Source: a virus
IMG/VR virus record: IMGVR_UViG_3300009068_000028
Coordinates: 1 to 64,000 of that record
DNA length: 64,000 nucleotides
Reading direction: 5' to 3' (one strand)
Part shown: positions 7,821 through 15,292 of the stretch, piece by piece
How the letters are laid out: every line of letters starts with the position of its first letter
Numbering within the stretch: the stretch's first letter is position 1
Position numbers and translations under genes: made by a program
Notes under the pieces: generated by a model
Database searches by the model: none
Told to the model about the DNA's origin: nothing
What the model saw: the letters and a program-made list of their open reading frames with translations, nothing else

Positions 7821-9074
7821 ATGACTATTTCTAAAGCTCATTGGCATTCTGAAGGCGATAATGTTCGTCTGTCTATGCCGTTCTCAAAAGTTGATGAAGA
7901 ACGACGTATTGTATCTGGTTTTGCTACCCTAGACAACCTTGACAAGCAAAACGATATTGTTACCCCAGAAGCTTCAGTAAAAGCTTTTGAAAAATTTCGT
8001 GGTAACATTCGTGAAATGCACCAGCCAAAAGCAGTAGGCAAGATGGTGTCATTCAAAGAAGACAAGTATTTTGACCCAGAGTCAAAGAAATTTTATTCAG
8101 GTGTTTATGTTTCAACATACATCTCAAAAGGTGCTCAGGACACTTGGGAAAAGGTTCTAGACGGAACACTCTCAGGATTTTCCATTGGCGGTAAAATGAA
8201 CCAGTGGGACGATGCCTTTGATGAAAAGATGGATGCCACTATTCGTATTATTAAAGACTACGACCTTGTAGAACTTTCGTTAGTTGATACCCCTGCAAAT
8301 CAGTTTGCAAATGTTTTGTCTGTCGAAAAGATAGACGGCATTGATGTAATCAAAGGAGATGCTATGGATGTAGAGATTGAAAATGTTTTCTGGGATGAAG
8401 CAAACGGTATTGTTATGCTCTCAGGAAACGAATCAGAACTCAGCCCAACAACTGGTGCTGAAATGAAAAACATCGGCTTTGTAGAGAAGTCGGATGCAGA
8501 AAAACCAGAAATGGTAAAGTTCTTAGTAGATAGTGCTAAAGGCATTAATACTTCTAAGATAACTAAGGAGGTAGGTCCTATGACTGATGAAGTAAATGAA
8601 ACAGTCGCTGAGACAGTAGAAGAAGTTGCTGTCGAAGCTGAGGTCGCTCCAGAGGCAGATGTTGAAGTAGCAGAAGAGGCAACAGAAGAAGTAGCAGCTG
8701 AAGAGGTTGTTGCTGATGAAGAAGTTGCTGAAAAGGTTGATTCAGTATCCACGTCAGACGAAGTTCTTGTAGACGCAGTTGCTGAAATCAAGGATACCGT
8801 TACAAAAGCCTTTAGCGATCTAACAGCAGTTGTTCAGGCACAAGCCGAACAAATTGCACAATTAAGCAAGTCAATTGACTCTGTAAAAAATGAGGTAACA
8901 GAGGCAAAGGGCGAGTTTAACGAGTTTGGAAAGAGGGTTGACGCTGTTGAAGCAGATACCGCTTTCCGCAAATCTGGCGATCTAGGCGAGATCGTACAGG
9001 AAAATCAATCAGATAAGATTGAGAAATCCCTATGGGACGGACGTTTCCTCAAAACTGCCGATCTATTCAAATAA
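7821..9074 (+). CDS. Prohead protease with C-terminal scaffold region
   Basis: This 417-residue protein is an XkdF/HK97-type prohead maturation protease, which cleaves scaffold and capsid proteins during head assembly. The first 170 residues carry the family pattern: GFATLDNLDKQNDIV near 33-47, the likely catalytic His67 in REMHQPKAVG, Ser121 in LSGFSIGGK, and ELSLVDTPAN at 151-160. From about residue 254 it changes to a very acidic Glu/Val/Ala-rich part and then a coiled-coil-like segment, the composition of scaffolding proteins. An internal start at 8580 can make that part separately. It lies between portal and capsid genes. Confidence 0.85.
   Translation: MTISKAHWHSEGDNVRLSMPFSKVDEERRIVSGFATLDNLDKQNDIVTPEASVKAFEKFRGNIREMHQPKAVGKMVSFKEDKYFDPESKKFYSGVYVSTYISKGAQDTWEKVLDGTLSGFSIGGKMNQWDDAFDEKMDATIRIIKDYDLVELSLVDTPANQFANVLSVEKIDGIDVIKGDAMDVEIENVFWDEANGIVMLSGNESELSPTTGAEMKNIGFVEKSDAEKPEMVKFLVDSAKGINTSKITKEVGPMTDEVNETVAETVEEVAVEAEVAPEADVEVAEEATEEVAAEEVVADEEVAEKVDSVSTSDEVLVDAVAEIKDTVTKAFSDLTAVVQAQAEQIAQLSKSIDSVKNEVTEAKGEFNEFGKRVDAVEADTAFRKSGDLGEIVQENQSDKIEKSLWDGRFLKTADLFK
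8580..9074 (+). CDS. Nested scaffolding protein (internal start in protease gene)
   Basis: AAGGAGGT at 8565-8572, a perfect Shine-Dalgarno, sits 7 bases before an in-frame ATG at 8580, exactly where the protease domain ends and the acidic region begins. The product would be 164 residues: an acidic Glu/Val/Ala-rich head, then a predicted coiled coil (IAQLSKSIDSVKNEVTEAKG). This is the arrangement of lambda C/Nu3, where a scaffold is translated in frame from inside the protease gene. The separate product is inferred from the ribosome site and the domain boundary. Confidence 0.75.
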   Translation: MTDEVNETVAETVEEVAVEAEVAPEADVEVAEEATEEVAAEEVVADEEVAEKVDSVSTSDEVLVDAVAEIKDTVTKAFSDLTAVVQAQAEQIAQLSKSIDSVKNEVTEAKGEFNEFGKRVDAVEADTAFRKSGDLGEIVQENQSDKIEKSLWDGRFLKTADLFK

Positions 9075-9097
9075 AAAATCACTTAGGAGGTGACAAA

Positions 9098-10204
9098 ATG
9101 TCTGAAGAAATTATTAAAAACTATCCAGCTGCAGCTGGTTTCGGAGCCGCAGAAGTAAACGGTGAAGGAGCATTCGCATCTGGAGGAGTTGGTGGTGTTG
9201 CAAGTCCTGGTGCAAATACAGTAGGAAACATCCCAACTGCAAACTTTGGTGTTACAACTGGTCCAAACGCTGTAAACCCTTCTAGTGATGGAGGTGCTGT
9301 CGGTATTCTAATGCCCGAACAAGCTCGTAGATTTATTGACTACGTTTGGGACGGTACTGTTCTCGCTAAAGATGGTCGTCGTGTCACAATGAGAGCCAAT
9401 ACAATGGAACTCGAAAAGGTCAACGTTGGAGAACGAGTTATTCGTGCTGCAAACCAGGCTAACGCGACATATACAAACGCAGGTGCAACCTTTGCTAAGG
9501 TTGAACTAACAACAAAGAAACTTCGCCTTGACTGGGAAGTTTCTGCTGAAGCATTAGAAGACAACATTGAAGGTGCAGCCCTTGAGGACCACCTTGTTCG
9601 TATGATGACTAATGCATTCGCAAATGACATTGAGGACCTTGCCATTAATGGTACAGGTACTGGAGGCAACGCATTCCTTAACATTATGGAAGGCTTTGTT
9701 CGCAAGGTTCGTTTCGGTGGAGATGCTCACGAGTATTCTGCAACTGTTACAAGCGGTGCGTGGACTCCAGAAGTTCTTCAAGGTGTCATTAACTCACTAC
9801 CACGCAAGTATCGTGCTCTAAAGAATGGTCTCAAGTTCTACACAGGAACTGCTACCTTCCAGAACATCGTTCGCAACCACGGAACAATCGGAACCAACAT
9901 CTGGACCGAACAGTACCGTAATGCATACCTTGCAGGTACTGACCAGGTTGTAGGAGAGGCTAGAACAACTCGTGTACTAGGTATTCCAATTATGGAGGTT
10001 CCTTACTACCCAGACAACTACATCGACCTTACATTCCCTTCAAACCGCATTTGGGGTTTCCAGCGAGACATCACTGTAAACCGTGAGTACGTTGCGAAGA
10101 AAGATACAATCGAATACACCGTATTCGTTCGTTTCGGACTTCAGTGGGAAGAGGAAGACGCTGTAGCTTGGGTTGATAGCGATAGCCAGGATTCATCTTC
10201 ATAA
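9098..10204 (+). CDS. Major capsid protein
   Basis: This 368-residue protein is the HK97-fold shell protein. It starts at ATG 9098 preceded by TAGGAGGTGAC, a very strong ribosome site fitting high expression; an earlier in-frame ATG lies inside the protease gene. The N-terminal 70 residues are rich in Gly and Ala. After that EQARRFIDYVWDGTVLA, LTTKKLRLDWEVSAEALEDN and MTNAFANDIEDLAINGTG match the spine-helix and P-domain patterns of HK97-like capsid proteins. It directly follows protease and scaffold and is followed by a terminator, as expected for a separately boosted gene. Confidence 0.9.
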   Translation: MSEEIIKNYPAAAGFGAAEVNGEGAFASGGVGGVASPGANTVGNIPTANFGVTTGPNAVNPSSDGGAVGILMPEQARRFIDYVWDGTVLAKDGRRVTMRANTMELEKVNVGERVIRAANQANATYTNAGATFAKVELTTKKLRLDWEVSAEALEDNIEGAALEDHLVRMMTNAFANDIEDLAINGTGTGGNAFLNIMEGFVRKVRFGGDAHEYSATVTSGAWTPEVLQGVINSLPRKYRALKNGLKFYTGTATFQNIVRNHGTIGTNIWTEQYRNAYLAGTDQVVGEARTTRVLGIPIMEVPYYPDNYIDLTFPSNRIWGFQRDITVNREYVAKKDTIEYTVFVRFGLQWEEEDAVAWVDSDSQDSSS

Positions 10205-10221
10205 TTTGAGTCTTACTCTTA

Positions 10222-10251
10222 GGGAGGCAGGGATTTCGGTCCTTGCCTCTC
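10222..10251 (+). terminator. Hairpin after the capsid gene
   Basis: A 12-pair stem (two G-U pairs), 10222-10233 with 10240-10251, closes a TTTCGG loop. The following bases are TTACTATC, a weak U-tract, so it may be a partial terminator or an RNA-stabilising hairpin. Confidence 0.65.
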
Positions 10252-10259
10252 TTACTATC

Positions 10260-10268
10260 TGATATAAT
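10260..10268 (+). promoter_or_regulatory. Extended -10 promoter after capsid gene
   Basis: TGATATAAT lies 18 bases before the ATG at 10287, with AAGGAGG at 10274-10280 in between. Unlike most promoters here it leaves room for a ribosome site. Confidence 0.65.
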
Positions 10269-10286
10269 TATTGAAGGAGGTTTCTA

Positions 10287-10751
10287 ATGTCAAATGAAAC
10301 AATTATCGAAACAGTCGAAGAGACAGTTGAAGAAGTACTAGAAACAATTGAAGAAGTAGTAGATAATTCTGTAGAAGTACTAGAAGAATCAATTGGAGAT
10401 TTAAAACAAAAATTAAAAGGTATACCAGAAACAGATGAAAATAACGTAATTGGTTCATCTCGTAACACTGCCAATGGTGGCAAAAAGTTTGGATCAATCA
10501 CACAAACAGAAAATGATGCTATCGGCTCAGGAGCCGCAAGTAAATCACCAAAAGTAAAGGCGGTAGAGCTTAAAGTTGTTAAGAAAGAAACAGTAGCATT
10601 GTTCTCTACACGAAATGTCTTGTGGGAAGGCGTAGGGAAGATTAATAAAGGGTACAACATTGTAGATAAAGCAGAAGCTGAAAAGTGGCTTAAGCGAGAT
10701 CACGTGCGTACCGCAACCCCAGAAGAGGTTGCAGAGGAGTACGGAATTTAA
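10287..10751 (+). CDS. Unknown head-region protein with acidic helical N-terminus
   Basis: This 154-residue protein begins with about 45 residues rich in Glu, Val and Ile that should form an acidic amphipathic helix or coiled coil. A basic middle (KSPKVKAVELKVVKKE) and a compact C-terminal part (LFSTRNVLWEGVGKINKGYN, then WLKRDHVRTATPEEVAEEYG) follow. It sits between capsid and connector genes and has its own promoter and strong ribosome site. I do not recognise the family; a head decoration or completion role is possible. Its acidic start resembles the scaffold composition. Confidence 0.55.
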   Translation: MSNETIIETVEETVEEVLETIEEVVDNSVEVLEESIGDLKQKLKGIPETDENNVIGSSRNTANGGKKFGSITQTENDAIGSGAASKSPKVKAVELKVVKKETVALFSTRNVLWEGVGKINKGYNIVDKAEAEKWLKRDHVRTATPEEVAEEYGI

Positions 10752-11662
10752 TGGAATTACTAAGGTTATCGCCATACACTAGCGTTGGATTTACATACAC
10801 TATACCAGCCAGCTATGCAACTAATGAGTTGTTTACAGCAACCATTACCGACTTGGCAGACCTTAGCTCAACCACACAAACTGTAACAGACAATGCAGCT
10901 TATGTATGGACAATTACATTGTCAGGAAAGTATGACTCAGACTATAGAGTTGTAATTACAGATGCATCTGGAGATGTTCTTCAAGACGAAACATATCAGG
11001 TTCGTAGACCATACCTAGACCCAAATACACTAGCAGATACAGCATCTGACATAGCTACAAAAACACTTAATGAAGAATTGGCAAGAGCAATTGTTGACTC
11101 TGTAATTCCACAAGGATTTTACTATAAGAAAACAACTTTTGAGACTACTGGTCTTGGAGCAGACTACTTGCCACTATGGGTAGATGCAAAGAAGCTTTTG
11201 CAGGTTTACGAGAACAACGTTCTTATTTATGATGCAAGCAACCCAACAGCCTATGTGCGTAATTTTGAGATTACAAAAGATAAAACTTCTATAACTCAAA
11301 GCTATACAGGAGAATTAAATAGAGGTGAAAGTGCAAGTCTTATTCTTCCTGCTGGAAGCACAGACTACTTAGATTTAAACTTTGGGGTATGGGGTGGCTT
11401 TCCTAAAACATACGACTATAGAGTTGTTGTAGAGTCTGGATACACATCAGTCCCATCAGACATTGCTCGTGCCGTCGGCTTACTGATAACAGACATTGAG
11501 TGCGGTCAACTTGACTATTACAAACGATATGTCACAGCATACAATACAGACCAGTATAAACTACAGTTTGACAAGCGATCATTCGAAGGAACAGGTAACA
11601 TTCTTGTAGACAAGATACTTTCTAAGTATGCAAAGTCAATCACAAGATTAGGGGTATTATAA
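10751..11662 (+). CDS. Head-tail connector/adaptor-like protein
   Basis: This 303-residue protein has a beta-rich N-terminal half and a helical C-terminal part (SVPSDIARAVGLLITDIECG, then FDKRSFEGTGNILVDKILSK) that resembles the helical core of gp6/gp15-type head-tail adaptors, which stack under the portal. It lies in the usual place, downstream of the capsid gene and upstream of the stopper- and neck-like genes. The N-terminal half may be an added domain with immunoglobulin-like strands. The start overlaps the upstream stop by one base. Confidence 0.6.
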   Translation: MELLRLSPYTSVGFTYTIPASYATNELFTATITDLADLSSTTQTVTDNAAYVWTITLSGKYDSDYRVVITDASGDVLQDETYQVRRPYLDPNTLADTASDIATKTLNEELARAIVDSVIPQGFYYKKTTFETTGLGADYLPLWVDAKKLLQVYENNVLIYDASNPTAYVRNFEITKDKTSITQSYTGELNRGESASLILPAGSTDYLDLNFGVWGGFPKTYDYRVVVESGYTSVPSDIARAVGLLITDIECGQLDYYKRYVTAYNTDQYKLQFDKRSFEGTGNILVDKILSKYAKSITRLGVL

Positions 11663-12111
11663 TGTCTATCTGTGAAACCCCAGACTTTATGTTCCCTATG
11701 ATGGCAGATGTTTATTATCCAATTGCTGAAACAACTGCCTATGGCAATGTTACAAAAACTTGGATTTTAGATAAAACAATTGTTTGCTCATTTAATGAAG
11801 CTGGCGTATCCTACAAAGAAGATATTAAGCCAGACCCAAACATCAAAACAGACACACTGCTTCTTGGAAGAGTTAAAAAAGATATTCGTATTTCAAGCGT
11901 TGATGCAAAGAATGCAGCAACCAATGTTGTCATAACAAATATTCGTGATAAATTTAACAATCCAATCTACCTTGAAACATCTGGACCAAGAAACGGAAGA
12001 TCAACACTATTTGAGATTGCAACTCAAGCACCATTTGTTAATCCATTTGGAACAGTAGAATACCACAAGGTTGTCCTACGCCGCTCTGAAAACCAGGGAG
12101 CAGATGTATAA
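11662..12111 (+). CDS. Putative head closure (stopper) protein
   Basis: This 149-residue protein starts with MSICETPDFMFPMMADVYYP and is mostly beta strand, the size and style of stopper proteins (SPP1 gp16/HK97 gp7 type) that close the portal channel after packaging. The call rests on size, fold impression and the conserved gene order adaptor, stopper, neck, terminator. It overlaps both neighbours by one base. Confidence 0.5.
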   Translation: MSICETPDFMFPMMADVYYPIAETTAYGNVTKTWILDKTIVCSFNEAGVSYKEDIKPDPNIKTDTLLLGRVKKDIRISSVDAKNAATNVVITNIRDKFNNPIYLETSGPRNGRSTLFEIATQAPFVNPFGTVEYHKVVLRRSENQGADV

Positions 12112-12785
12112 TGAGAGCAAAGTTTAATGACACCCTATTCCTTAAAGAGATGAACAATATTGTTCAGTATTCTTTTGGATTTAATGAAGGTGTTAAGCGA
12201 GGAAGAAATCACATTCTTAATGCTGTAGGTAAAGATGCTATTCAATTAATTAAACAGTATATTGATTCTTCTGCTAGAACCAATCCTGGACTTCTTCACC
12301 ACATGTATGAATGGAATCAGACTGGAAGTCCTAACGCAAGATTGTTTGACATTGACTACACAATATCTGGAATGGGACTATCTATCAAAACAACATTTAG
12401 ACAGTCAACATCTGTAAAAAATGGCTCTACCGTTCCATTTTACGACAAAGCAAGAATTATAGAGAATGGTATCCCTGTTACAATCAGACCTCGTAATGCA
12501 TCTGTGCTTGCGTTTGAAGATGGTGGAGAGCAAGTATTTACTAAAGGTCCAATAGTAATTGACAGTCCTGGAGGAGCTCAGGCTCAGGGTGGATTTGAAA
12601 AAACATTTGATTCATTCTTTAACAGTTTTTTCTCACAAGCCTTTTTAAGAATTAGTGGTGTAATGGATTACATTCAAAACCCTACAGTTTTTGCAAAAAA
12701 TCTATCAGCAGGAAAACGTGGCGGTAGAGCAGTTGGTATTTCAACAGGCTACACTTGGGTAGCAAACATAGGAGTTAAACGATAA
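12111..12785 (+). CDS. Putative neck/tail-connection protein (gp10-like)
   Basis: This 224-residue protein occupies the slot of HK97 gp10-like neck proteins, between the stopper- and tail-terminator-like genes. It has a helical start (GVKRGRNHILNAVGKDAIQL) and a beta-rich centre ending in a region rich in Phe and Gly. I cannot identify a diagnostic motif, so the function is inferred from gene order. Confidence 0.5.
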   Translation: MRAKFNDTLFLKEMNNIVQYSFGFNEGVKRGRNHILNAVGKDAIQLIKQYIDSSARTNPGLLHHMYEWNQTGSPNARLFDIDYTISGMGLSIKTTFRQSTSVKNGSTVPFYDKARIIENGIPVTIRPRNASVLAFEDGGEQVFTKGPIVIDSPGGAQAQGGFEKTFDSFFNSFFSQAFLRISGVMDYIQNPTVFAKNLSAGKRGGRAVGISTGYTWVANIGVKR

Positions 12786-13369
12786 TGGCTATTTACTATC
12801 CCCCAATCTTTATAAATAAATACCTACAAGAAAAACTTGCAGGTAGAGGGTTTGGAGCAGTCCCAATGTTTCCAACATACCCTAGCGATTTTACTGTTGC
12901 AGAAAGCTTCAGTCTTGATGTGCTAACTTCTAGCGGTACATCAAGGTATCAATTTCAGGGACAAGCAGCGGTATTTGACAGAATGTTTAAAATGCGTAGG
13001 GGACCATTTCCATACATTAAGTGTGAACAACTATTATATTATTTTTATGCACTTACAGAAACAGCTGTAGTAAACCTTATAGAAATGACACAAGAAATAC
13101 AAGATCTTCTGGACAACGGAGATGATTCTGCTAAAGACTTAAATGCTTGGATTGCTTCGAAGGTAAGCGGTACAGTAACGGTAGATGGCAAAGTTCACAA
13201 GAAAGTCACCTTCGATGGAACAGACTTTTTACTGCCATACTTTCACGAAATTAAAATCTACCAACTTGAGGAAACTCGTGACATTATAGATTTTGGTACT
13301 GCTCGTACATATGCAGGGAATAAAATAATTATTGACTATGATTGGCACAAATCAGATTCATTTGCATAA
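12785..13369 (+). CDS. Putative tail completion/terminator protein
   Basis: This 194-residue protein lies directly before the tail tube gene, where the tail terminator usually lies. It begins MAIYYPPIFINKYLQEKLAG and ends with strands such as HEIKIYQLEETRDIIDF. No diagnostic motif is seen and the call is positional. It is translated in overlap with the neck gene. Confidence 0.5.
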   Translation: MAIYYPPIFINKYLQEKLAGRGFGAVPMFPTYPSDFTVAESFSLDVLTSSGTSRYQFQGQAAVFDRMFKMRRGPFPYIKCEQLLYYFYALTETAVVNLIEMTQEIQDLLDNGDDSAKDLNAWIASKVSGTVTVDGKVHKKVTFDGTDFLLPYFHEIKIYQLEETRDIIDFGTARTYAGNKIIIDYDWHKSDSFA

Positions 13370-13377
13370 TAACCATA

Positions 13378-13383
13378 TATAAT
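13378..13383 (+). promoter_or_regulatory. Promoter -10 before tail tube gene
   Basis: TATAAT is followed by a leader of about 50 bases and a ribosome site GAAAGAGGTG just before the ATG at 13439. No good -35 is visible. Confidence 0.5.
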
Positions 13384-13438
13384 TATAAAGAGGAAACACC
13401 CACCCAAACTCTATAACAAGAAAGAGGTGAAATAAAAT

Positions 13439-14149
13439 ATGCCCTATTCACGTGGTACAAGTGCTAACATCATCGTTGGTGCAGCAGCACTTTTCGCATA
13501 TCAAGATGGTCCAATCGGTCAAAACACAAGTGGTGGTATTACTAACACTCAAGCTGAAATCGATTTGCCCAACTTCCAAACTAACATTTCGTACAAGGAA
13601 ACTCTTGCAAATGCAACAAATAGCGTTGACTTCCGTAACGTTGGTTACACCATGAACGGTCTTGAAATCGTTTTTCAGCCTGACTTCGGTGAGGTACAGG
13701 TTGACCAGGTTCTTGACGTTGCTAAGCTTTACAAGCAGGGAATGCAGGTTAATCTTAACACAGCATTTGCTGAAGCAACACTAGATAACTTGCTCTTTGC
13801 AATTGCAGGACAGTCAAGCGACCTTTCAGCTACATACACCAGTGTTACATCACAGAGTGCATTCGGAACACCAACTTACGACGGTGACCGAGTTCTAAAT
13901 CTTGGTGCAGGAAACATTGGCGAATGTCCAGTTGAGCGTGGTCTCGTTGCAGTTGGTCCAGGTACAGGAGACTGTGCAGCTGGTTCATCAATTGAGCGAA
14001 TCTACGTTGCATTCCGTGCTCTTTCAATTGAAAGTGTTACAGTATCAGCAAAGCGTGACGAAGCTACAATGTTTGAAGTCTCATTTAGACTTCTTCCTAA
14101 CGACAATGCGTCTTATGGAAAGATTGTAGACCGCACACTCGCATCATAA
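13439..14149 (+). CDS. Major tail tube protein
   Basis: This 236-residue, mostly beta protein has its own promoter, long leader, strong ribosome site and strong terminator, the signature of an abundant structural protein. It lies between connector and tail chaperone genes, the usual slot of the tail tube. Features include a Ser/Thr/Gly-rich centre and a C-terminal ALSIESVTVSAKRDEATMFEVSFRLLP with alternating strand pattern typical of tube proteins. No sheath gene accompanies it, which supports a non-contractile tail. Confidence 0.75.
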   Translation: MPYSRGTSANIIVGAAALFAYQDGPIGQNTSGGITNTQAEIDLPNFQTNISYKETLANATNSVDFRNVGYTMNGLEIVFQPDFGEVQVDQVLDVAKLYKQGMQVNLNTAFAEATLDNLLFAIAGQSSDLSATYTSVTSQSAFGTPTYDGDRVLNLGAGNIGECPVERGLVAVGPGTGDCAAGSSIERIYVAFRALSIESVTVSAKRDEATMFEVSFRLLPNDNASYGKIVDRTLAS

Positions 14150-14164
14150 TTTAATATAATCAGG

Positions 14165-14200
14165 ACTGCTCAGAGTTTCGGCTCTGGGCAGTTTTGTTTT
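14165..14200 (+). terminator. Strong intrinsic terminator after tail tube gene
   Basis: ACTGCTCAGAG (14165-14175) pairs over 11 bases with CTCTGGGCAGT (14182-14192), one G-U, around a TTTCGG loop, and TTTGTTTTT follows. Confidence 0.9.
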
Positions 14201-14209
14201 TGGTACAAT
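14201..14209 (+). promoter_or_regulatory. Extended -10 promoter, leaderless, for first tail chaperone
   Basis: TGGTACAAT ends 6 bases before the ATG at 14216; no ribosome site fits between. The promoter abuts the upstream terminator. Confidence 0.65.
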
Positions 14210-14215
14210 AGATGT

Positions 14216-14905
14216 ATGGCAACAGAAATTTATGAAACAGGAACTACTACACTAGTAGACGGAACAGAGATATATTTAACACCGCTAAAGATTAAATACC
14301 TTAGAGAATTTATGAAAGAGTTTGAAAATGTTAAACTTGCAAAAGATGATGCAGAAGCAATCTCAGCATTAGCACAATGTGCGAGGGTATGTATGAAACA
14401 ATTCTATCCATCTATAAAAACAATAGAAGACTTAGAAGACAACCTTAACCTTCCAGCTATCTATAAAGTATTAGACATTGGAGCTGGAATTAAAATTGAC
14501 GGCGACGATGAAGAAGAACCAGTAAAAGATCAGGCAGTAGACAGTGGATCTACCTGGGAGACTCTTGATCTAGCAACACTAGAAGCAGAAGTATTTCTTT
14601 TAGGAATATGGAAAGATTTTGAAGAGCTTGAGTCATCAATATCTATGCCAGAACTAACATCAATACTTAACGTAAAAAGAGATTTAGATTACCAGGAAAA
14701 AAAGTTTATGGCTGGAATCCAGGGGGTAGACCTTGATAAAGAGAGTGGTAGCCAAGATCTATGGGAGCAGAAGAAAGCCAAGTTCTTTAGTGGCGGAGCA
14801 ACCAGTAATTCAAATGACGTAGTAGCCCTACAAGGAGCAAATGCTGCACAAGCTGGATTTGGAATAGGTATGGGATTAGGCTATGAAAAACTAGTCGAAA
14901 ACTAA
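14216..14905 (+). CDS. Tail assembly chaperone, long form (G-T like)
   Basis: This 229-residue protein has an N-terminal chaperone domain (residues 1-97: LVDGTEIYLTPLKIKYLREFMKEFE and LEDNLNLPAIYKVLDIGAG) that is clearly paralogous to the next gene. It continues through an acidic linker into a T-like domain with VFLLGIWKDFEELESSISMPELTSIL and LDYQEKKFMAGIQGVDLD, typical of the extended tail chaperone of actinophages. Normally the long form arises by frameshifting from the short one; here it is encoded in one frame. It should bind the tape measure during tail assembly and is absent from the virion in known cases. Confidence 0.8.
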   Translation: MATEIYETGTTTLVDGTEIYLTPLKIKYLREFMKEFENVKLAKDDAEAISALAQCARVCMKQFYPSIKTIEDLEDNLNLPAIYKVLDIGAGIKIDGDDEEEPVKDQAVDSGSTWETLDLATLEAEVFLLGIWKDFEELESSISMPELTSILNVKRDLDYQEKKFMAGIQGVDLDKESGSQDLWEQKKAKFFSGGATSNSNDVVALQGANAAQAGFGIGMGLGYEKLVEN

Positions 14906-14915
14906 ACTTCTTCTG

Positions 14916-14924
14916 TGATATAAT
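14916..14924 (+). promoter_or_regulatory. Extended -10 promoter for second tail chaperone
   Basis: TGATATAAT precedes AAGGAGG (14939-14945) and the ATG at 14951, so the short chaperone has its own promoter and a near-perfect ribosome site. Confidence 0.65.
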
Positions 14925-14950
14925 TTAATAAGCCTAACAAGGAGGAAACA

Positions 14951-15268
14951 ATGGCAACAACAATTAATGAAGCTACACAGCTCACACTTATGGACGGAAC
15001 AGTACTTAATGTTCGTCCACTTAAGATCTCACTACTTCGTGACTTTATGAAGGAGTTTGAGGGTATTGCTAAGGTAGCAGATGATAACGCAAAGTCAATG
15101 GATATACTTATGAAGTGTGTTCAAATTGCAATGAAGCAGTATAGTCCAGAACTAGCAGCAGATGTAGCCGCTCTTGAGGACAATATTGATCTACCAACCG
15201 TTTATAAGGTGGTAGAAGCAGCATCTGGAATTAACCTTTCAGATACTGTAGCTGGTCTTATGGGCTAG
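14951..15268 (+). CDS. Tail assembly chaperone, short form (G-like), paralogue
   Basis: This 105-residue protein aligns along its whole length with the first part of the upstream gene: LMDGTVLNVRPLKISLLRDFMKEFE versus LVDGTEIYLTPLKIKYLREFMKEFE, and LEDNIDLPTVYKVVEAASG versus LEDNLNLPAIYKVLDIGAG. It ends where the T-like part would begin. It thus looks like the G-type short chaperone made as a separate gene. The tape measure gene starts 25 bases downstream. The strong ribosome site suggests it is made in excess over the long form, as the unshifted product is in other phages. Confidence 0.8.
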   Translation: MATTINEATQLTLMDGTVLNVRPLKISLLRDFMKEFEGIAKVADDNAKSMDILMKCVQIAMKQYSPELAADVAALEDNIDLPTVYKVVEAASGINLSDTVAGLMG

Positions 15269-15292
15269 ACTAAAAAGGGGAAGTGTTAATGA

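Noticed and set aside
8300-8791. Ser/Thr/Ala-rich open frame on the minus strand
   Set aside because: It mirrors the Glu/Val/Ala-rich scaffold coding region and has no promoter or ribosome site.
14698-14704. A AAA AAG slippery heptamer in the long tail chaperone gene
   Set aside because: It is in the right phase, but a -1 shift leads to a stop after about ten codons and it lies inside the T-like domain, not at the G/T border. The G-only product is already encoded by the next gene.
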